Assembly (NCBI GenBank): GCA_013619005.1
Contig: JABXKY010000284.1
Span: 1-8,442, forward strand
Reading direction: 5' to 3'
Origin: Candidatus Bathyarchaeota archaeon
GTDB taxonomy: Archaea; Thermoproteota; Bathyarchaeia; TCS64
Length of the DNA stretch: 8,442 nt
Part shown: in pieces, positions 6,148 through 8,442 of the stretch
Layout of the letters: each line of letters starts with the position of its first letter
Position numbering within the stretch: the first letter of the stretch is position 1
Notes under the pieces: model-generated
Database searches by the model: none
What the model saw: only the letters and a program-made list of their open reading frames with translations
What the model was told of the DNA's origin: nothing
Program-made: the position numbers and the translations under genes

Positions 6148-6626
6148 GTCTTGTAGCCAATCATGCGGAGGAAATCCTTCCGCCACTTTATCCCTTCATC
6201 ATCCTCGACGCCCTTGGGTTTGTTACCGTCAATAACTCCCAGTATCCCACGACCCTGCTCTGCCTCGGCCACTATCACCTGCAAAGGGTTCGCGGTGGCT
6301 GCGATGATCCTGCATACCTCGGGCACCGATTTCAACTGGTTAAGCACGTTTATGGGGTAGGCGTCCCTGAGGAGGATAACGAGGCTGTGACCGCACCCCA
6401 GCTTCATGGAGTTATCCGCGGCAGCTTTTCTCAGCTCCTCGTCGTTCCCGTCATGCCTCACGAGGCAAGCCCCTGAAGCCTCGCTGAACGCCAGACCGAA
6501 CTTGATGCCCGCGGCGCTGGATGATAGAGCCTCGTAGACGTCCTCCACTGTCTTGATGAAGTGGCTCTGGGCTAGGATGATGTTGCATTCATCGGGGATA
6601 TCCATCTGAACAATTTTTAGATCCAT
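6144..6626 (-). CDS. Adenosine-specific kinase (PF04008 family)
   Basis: A 160-residue protein that matches the PF04008 adenosine-specific kinase family over its whole length. Structures of crenarchaeal members are the basis of the family name; the physiological reaction is proposed to be phosphorylation of adenosine to AMP. Family hallmarks seen are Q-S-H-F-I-K-T-V-E-D at 20-29, G-I-K-F-G-L-A-F-S-E-A-S-G at 40-52, G-N-D-E-E-L at 60-65, P-E-V-C-R-I with A-T-A-N-P at 102-114, E-Q-G-R-G-I-L-G-V-I-D-G at 123-134, and the C-terminal W-R-K-D-F-L-R-x-I-G-Y-K. ATG 6626 gives the usual family N-terminus and lies about 26 bp from a TATA-like element, so the mRNA is probably leaderless. Its stop overlaps that of adk. 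It diverges from the methyltransferase gene. Together with adk it could return adenosine to ADP, which is an inference from function and position. Confidence 0.9.
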   Translation of the reverse strand: MDLKIVQMDIPDECNIILAQSHFIKTVEDVYEALSSSAAGIKFGLAFSEASGACLVRHDGNDEELRKAAADNSMKLGCGHSLVILLRDAYPINVLNQLKSVPEVCRIIAATANPLQVIVAEAEQGRGILGVIDGNKPKGVEDDEGIKWRKDFLRMIGYKT

Positions 6627-6646
6627 AATGAACCAGCCCCGTCCCC

Positions 6647-6656
6647 GTTTTTAACG
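6647..6656 (-). promoter_or_regulatory. TATA-like element for the adenosine-specific kinase gene
   Basis: The minus strand reads CGTTAAAAAC, centred about 26 bp before ATG 6626. This predicts a leaderless transcript. GC-rich sequence with no Shine-Dalgarno motif separates the element from the start codon. Confidence 0.5.
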
Positions 6657-6670
6657 ATTCCAGTCGTGAA

Positions 6671-6680
6671 GCGTAAATAG
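6671..6680 (+). promoter_or_regulatory. TATA-like element for the methyltransferase gene
   Basis: GCGTAAATAG is centred about 27 bp before ATG 6703, predicting a leaderless transcript starting at that ATG. This supports ATG 6703 over the in-frame TTG 6691. A weak purine run (AGAGAG, 6685-6690) is an alternative binding site for the TTG. Confidence 0.45.
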
Positions 6681-6702
6681 AAGCAGAGAGTTGATTTACC
6701 TG

Positions 6703-7350
6703 ATGAACAAAGGCGATGGCGAGGACCGCCACAAGGAGGACGATGATTTCTCGGAGCGGTTCAGCGGATGGCACTACCAGCTGGGCTGGGGAGACGGCTC
6801 AGCCAGCGTCGCGCCGTACGTGCCCACGCCGCAGAGCCTGGTCAACAAGATGCTTGAGCTGGTCGAGGCTGGACTGGGTGATGTATTGTATGATCTCGGC
6901 TGCGGGGATGGCAGGTTCCTCATCACCGCGGTGGACGAGTTCAATGTCGAGAAGGCTGTAGGGTATGAGCTAAACAAGCACCTCTACGAGGTGGCGGAGG
7001 ACAACGTCGCCAAGAGCGGACTGATTGACCAGATAAGGATCGAGAGCGGTGATTTCATGGAGGCAGACTTCAGCGAGGCAACCATCATCACCCTGTACCT
7101 GACCACCTCGGGAAATGCCAAGCTCAGACCAAAGTTCATGGAGGAGCTAAAGCCTGGGACGCGAATCATCAGCCACGATTTCCCCATCATGGGATGGACT
7201 CTCTCCACTCCAGACAAGGAGCCCCTGAACATAGGGACCCACAAGGTGTTCATGTACAGCGTACCAGAGGCGTACACTGAGGAAGAGGACAAAGAAACCC
7301 CATCCGAGAACAGGTGGGGCAGGATAAAGAGACTTTTTGAAAGGCGATAG
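6703..7350 (+). CDS. aKMT-like SAM-dependent protein lysine methyltransferase
   Basis: A 215-residue class I methyltransferase whose central part closely resembles archaeal protein lysine methyltransferase aKMT of Sulfolobus, known to methylate chromatin and many other proteins. The same wider family includes eukaryotic FAM173 / ATPSCKMT. Seen in order are the family entry motif P-Y-V-P-T-P at 38-43, the SAM motif I D-L-G-C-G-D-G-R at 64-71, acidic Glu89 after G-Y expected to bind the SAM ribose, G-D-F at the motif II region, E-A-T-I-I-T-L-Y-L, L-R-P-K-F-M-E-E-L-K-P-G-T-R-I-I-S-H-D-F, and a terminal H-K-V-F-M-Y strand. It is longer than the roughly 160-residue core: about 35 residues precede the core, rich in Asp, Glu and Lys, and about 25 follow it, acidic then basic (R-W-G-R-I-K-R-L-F-E-R-R). 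Substrates are unknown. It diverges from the adenosine-specific kinase gene and ends 5 bp from pyrB. ATG 6703 was chosen from TATA spacing; TTG 6691 is possible. Confidence 0.85.
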   Translation: MNKGDGEDRHKEDDDFSERFSGWHYQLGWGDGSASVAPYVPTPQSLVNKMLELVEAGLGDVLYDLGCGDGRFLITAVDEFNVEKAVGYELNKHLYEVAEDNVAKSGLIDQIRIESGDFMEADFSEATIITLYLTTSGNAKLRPKFMEELKPGTRIISHDFPIMGWTLSTPDKEPLNIGTHKVFMYSVPEAYTEEEDKETPSENRWGRIKRLFERR

Positions 7351-7355
7351 GAAGG

Positions 7356-8294
7356 CTAGTCATTCCAGAGGCCCAGCGCCAGAGCGATGATTGCCATCCT
7401 CGCGTAGATGCCGTGGCCCACCTGCCTGAAGTACCACGCGTTGGGCATATCATCAACGTCTGTGCTGATCTCGTTGACCCTCGGCAACGGGTGCATGATG
7501 ACCACGTCCTTCTTGCCGTGCTCCTCGATGAGCTTCCTGTCCATGACGTAGCTGTCCTTGACCTTGTCGTACTCCTCCTGGGTCGCGAACCGCTCCCTCT
7601 GGACACGCGTCATGTAGACCACGTCCAGGTGGGGCATGTTCTCGGCTAGGTCGCTCACCTGGATGACCTCGACCTTTCCCTTGACCGCCTCAAGGACCTC
7701 CTCTTTCATTTTGAGGGCGTCTGGGGCTATGCAGTAGACCTTGACATTGTATTGACGCAGGGCCTTGAGCAGGCTGTGAACAGTCCTGCCGTTCTTCAGG
7801 TCACCCACCAACCCGATGGTGAGGCCGTCGATCTTGCCCTTGGCGTAACTGATGCAGTGCAGGTCCAGCATTGTCTGGGTGGGGTGCTCCCACGTGCCGC
7901 TGCCGCCGTTAATGTATGGTACCTTGGCTACCTTCTTCGCCCTGAGCGCCGCGTCACTGTCTGGGTGCCTCATGGCGATGATATCAACATAATTACTGAT
8001 CGTGCTGATGGTGTCCTCGAAGGTCTCTCCCTTCTTGGCGCTGCTAGTCATGGGGTCCGCCACAGTCGTGACGCTTCCGCCCAGTCTGAACATCGCCGTC
8101 TCGAAGCTGAGCCTAGTCCTCGTGCTTGGCTCGAAGAACATTGAGCCCAGTACCTTGCCCTTGGCTAGGTCGCTGCTCTCCTTTGAGATGTCCACCATCT
8201 TGTCCGCTACGCTTAGGATATAGTCGAGTTCCTCTCGGCTATAATCCATCATGCTGATGAAATGTTTATCCTTGAAATCTGATGCATTAACCAA
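7356..8294 (-). CDS. pyrB: Aspartate carbamoyltransferase catalytic subunit
   Basis: A 312-residue enzyme that joins carbamoyl phosphate and aspartate to give N-carbamoylaspartate, the first committed step of de novo pyrimidine synthesis. Key residues seen are S-T-R-T-R at 57-61 for carbamoyl phosphate, Ser84 and Lys88 in T-S-S-A-K-K-G-E-T, Arg109 in M-R-H-P, His137 and Gln140 in H-P-T-Q, Arg170 in G-D-L-K-N-G-R-T-V-H-S, T-R-V-Q-R-E-R for aspartate binding, and M-H-P-L-P-R. The loop before H-P-T-Q reads G-S-G-T-W-E instead of the G-D-G-x-x-Q common in ATCases, and the usual Tyr in G-D-L-K-Y-G-R is Asn168. The start is TTG 8294: an in-frame stop lies at 8298-8300, the next in-frame ATG would remove needed N-terminal sequence, and GGTG at 8301-8304 is well spaced. 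pyrI, usually beside archaeal pyrB, is not next to its 3' end; the neighbour there is the convergent methyltransferase gene. Confidence 0.95.
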   Translation of the reverse strand: MVNASDFKDKHFISMMDYSREELDYILSVADKMVDISKESSDLAKGKVLGSMFFEPSTRTRLSFETAMFRLGGSVTTVADPMTSSAKKGETFEDTISTISNYVDIIAMRHPDSDAALRAKKVAKVPYINGGSGTWEHPTQTMLDLHCISYAKGKIDGLTIGLVGDLKNGRTVHSLLKALRQYNVKVYCIAPDALKMKEEVLEAVKGKVEVIQVSDLAENMPHLDVVYMTRVQRERFATQEEYDKVKDSYVMDRKLIEEHGKKDVVIMHPLPRVNEISTDVDDMPNAWYFRQVGHGIYARMAIIALALGLWND

Positions 8295-8300
8295 ATCTCA

Positions 8301-8304
8301 CACC
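8301..8304 (-). promoter_or_regulatory. Ribosome binding site for the TTG start of pyrB
   Basis: The minus strand reads GGTGTGAGAT directly before TTG 8294. GGTG matches part of the archaeal anti-Shine-Dalgarno complement and lies six bases from the start. It supports use of the rare TTG codon. Confidence 0.45.
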
Positions 8305-8312
8305 GTACCAAA

Positions 8313-8329
8313 GGAAAGGTAGCCTTTCC
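8313..8329. repeat. Inverted repeat at the pyrB transcription start, possible operator or leader hairpin
   Basis: A perfect 7-bp inverted repeat, GGAAAGG and CCTTTCC, is separated by TAG. It lies 18-34 nt upstream of the pyrB start codon and straddles the start near 8323 predicted from the TATA element at 8346-8354. That position suits a repressor operator. As RNA only part of it would be transcribed if the start is at 8323, so the DNA reading is favoured. Confidence 0.45.
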
Positions 8330-8345
8330 CTTATCTTTCTTACCG

Positions 8346-8354
8346 TTAAAAAAC
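8346..8354 (-). promoter_or_regulatory. TATA-like element for pyrB
   Basis: The minus strand reads GTTTTTTAA here, the best AT-rich element upstream of pyrB. It predicts a start near 8323 and a leader of about 28 nt, longer than for most genes in the window, in line with the Shine-Dalgarno site found there. Confidence 0.45.
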
Positions 8355-8399
8355 CTCAAAACTGAATGAACTCACGGTTTTGGCCGCGTAATTGGAATC

Positions 8400-8442
8400 T
8401 CAATCCTTATCTCCTGTTATGGCTAGTAGGTATGCACTCTTG
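8400..8442 (-). CDS. Possible C-terminal end of an upstream minus-strand gene (ambiguous)
   Basis: The minus strand reads in one frame K-S-A-Y-L-L-A-I-T-G-D-K-D followed by TGA at 8402-8400. This looks like a plausible protein end, entering from the right edge and finishing 105 bp before pyrB. Thirteen codons are too few to identify a family. The alternative is a plus-strand gene starting at ATG 8419 (M-A-S-R-Y-A-L-L) and leaving by the right edge, which lacks a clear TATA element or Shine-Dalgarno sequence. Only one of the two is likely to be real. Confidence 0.25.
   Translation of the reverse strand, partial: KSAYLLAITGDKD

Noticed and set aside
7752..8144. A 130-codon plus-strand frame opposite pyrB
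   Set aside because: It is antisense to the conserved ATCase active-site region and has no recognisable domain or initiation signals.

Overview
The window looks like a stretch of an archaeal chromosome. The coding is moderately GC-rich and the intergenic gaps are short. Several start codons lie about 25-28 bp downstream of an AT-rich TATA-like element, with little or no 5' leader. Two products belong to families that are mainly archaeal: an aKMT-type protein lysine methyltransferase and a PF04008 adenosine-specific kinase. Several others are of types common in bacteria: a GpmI-type phosphoglycerate mutase, a zinc-lid adenylate kinase, a DUF1846 protein and a DUF2905-like protein. I cannot place the organism to phylum from this alone. 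There are no RNA genes, insertion sequences, CRISPR arrays or other mobile elements that I can see.

Layout from left to right. Bases 1-179 hold the first 59 codons of an unrecognised minus-strand gene that runs off the left edge. A divergent promoter region of about 120 bp separates it from a YtcJ-like metal-dependent amidohydrolase (302-1921, +). Next comes a minus-strand block transcribed right to left: a DUF2905-like two-helix membrane protein (5427-5203), GpmI (5164-3623) and a DUF1846 protein (3531-2008). A short divergent promoter with one palindromic TATA element separates this block from adk (5506-6147, +). adk ends tail to tail with the adenosine-specific kinase gene (6626-6144, -); both TAG stops lie within one CTAG. 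That gene diverges from an aKMT-like methyltransferase (6703-7350, +), which in turn converges with pyrB (8294-7356, -). The last 148 bases hold the pyrB promoter and leader and an ambiguous gene end.

Functional picture. adk, the adenosine-specific kinase and pyrB belong to nucleotide metabolism, and gpmI to central glycolysis or gluconeogenesis. A speculative link is that SAM-dependent methylation ultimately yields adenosine, which the adenosine kinase and adk could return to the ADP pool. The amidohydrolase, DUF1846 protein, DUF2905 protein and left-edge protein have no known substrate or role.

I see no clear new multigene system. The points most worth a second look are the N- and C-terminal extensions on the aKMT-like enzyme, PyrB with an altered carbamoyl-phosphate loop and no adjacent pyrI, an inverted repeat over the predicted pyrB transcription start, paired TTCGAA palindromes around the DUF1846 promoter, and the unidentified left-edge gene with different codon use.
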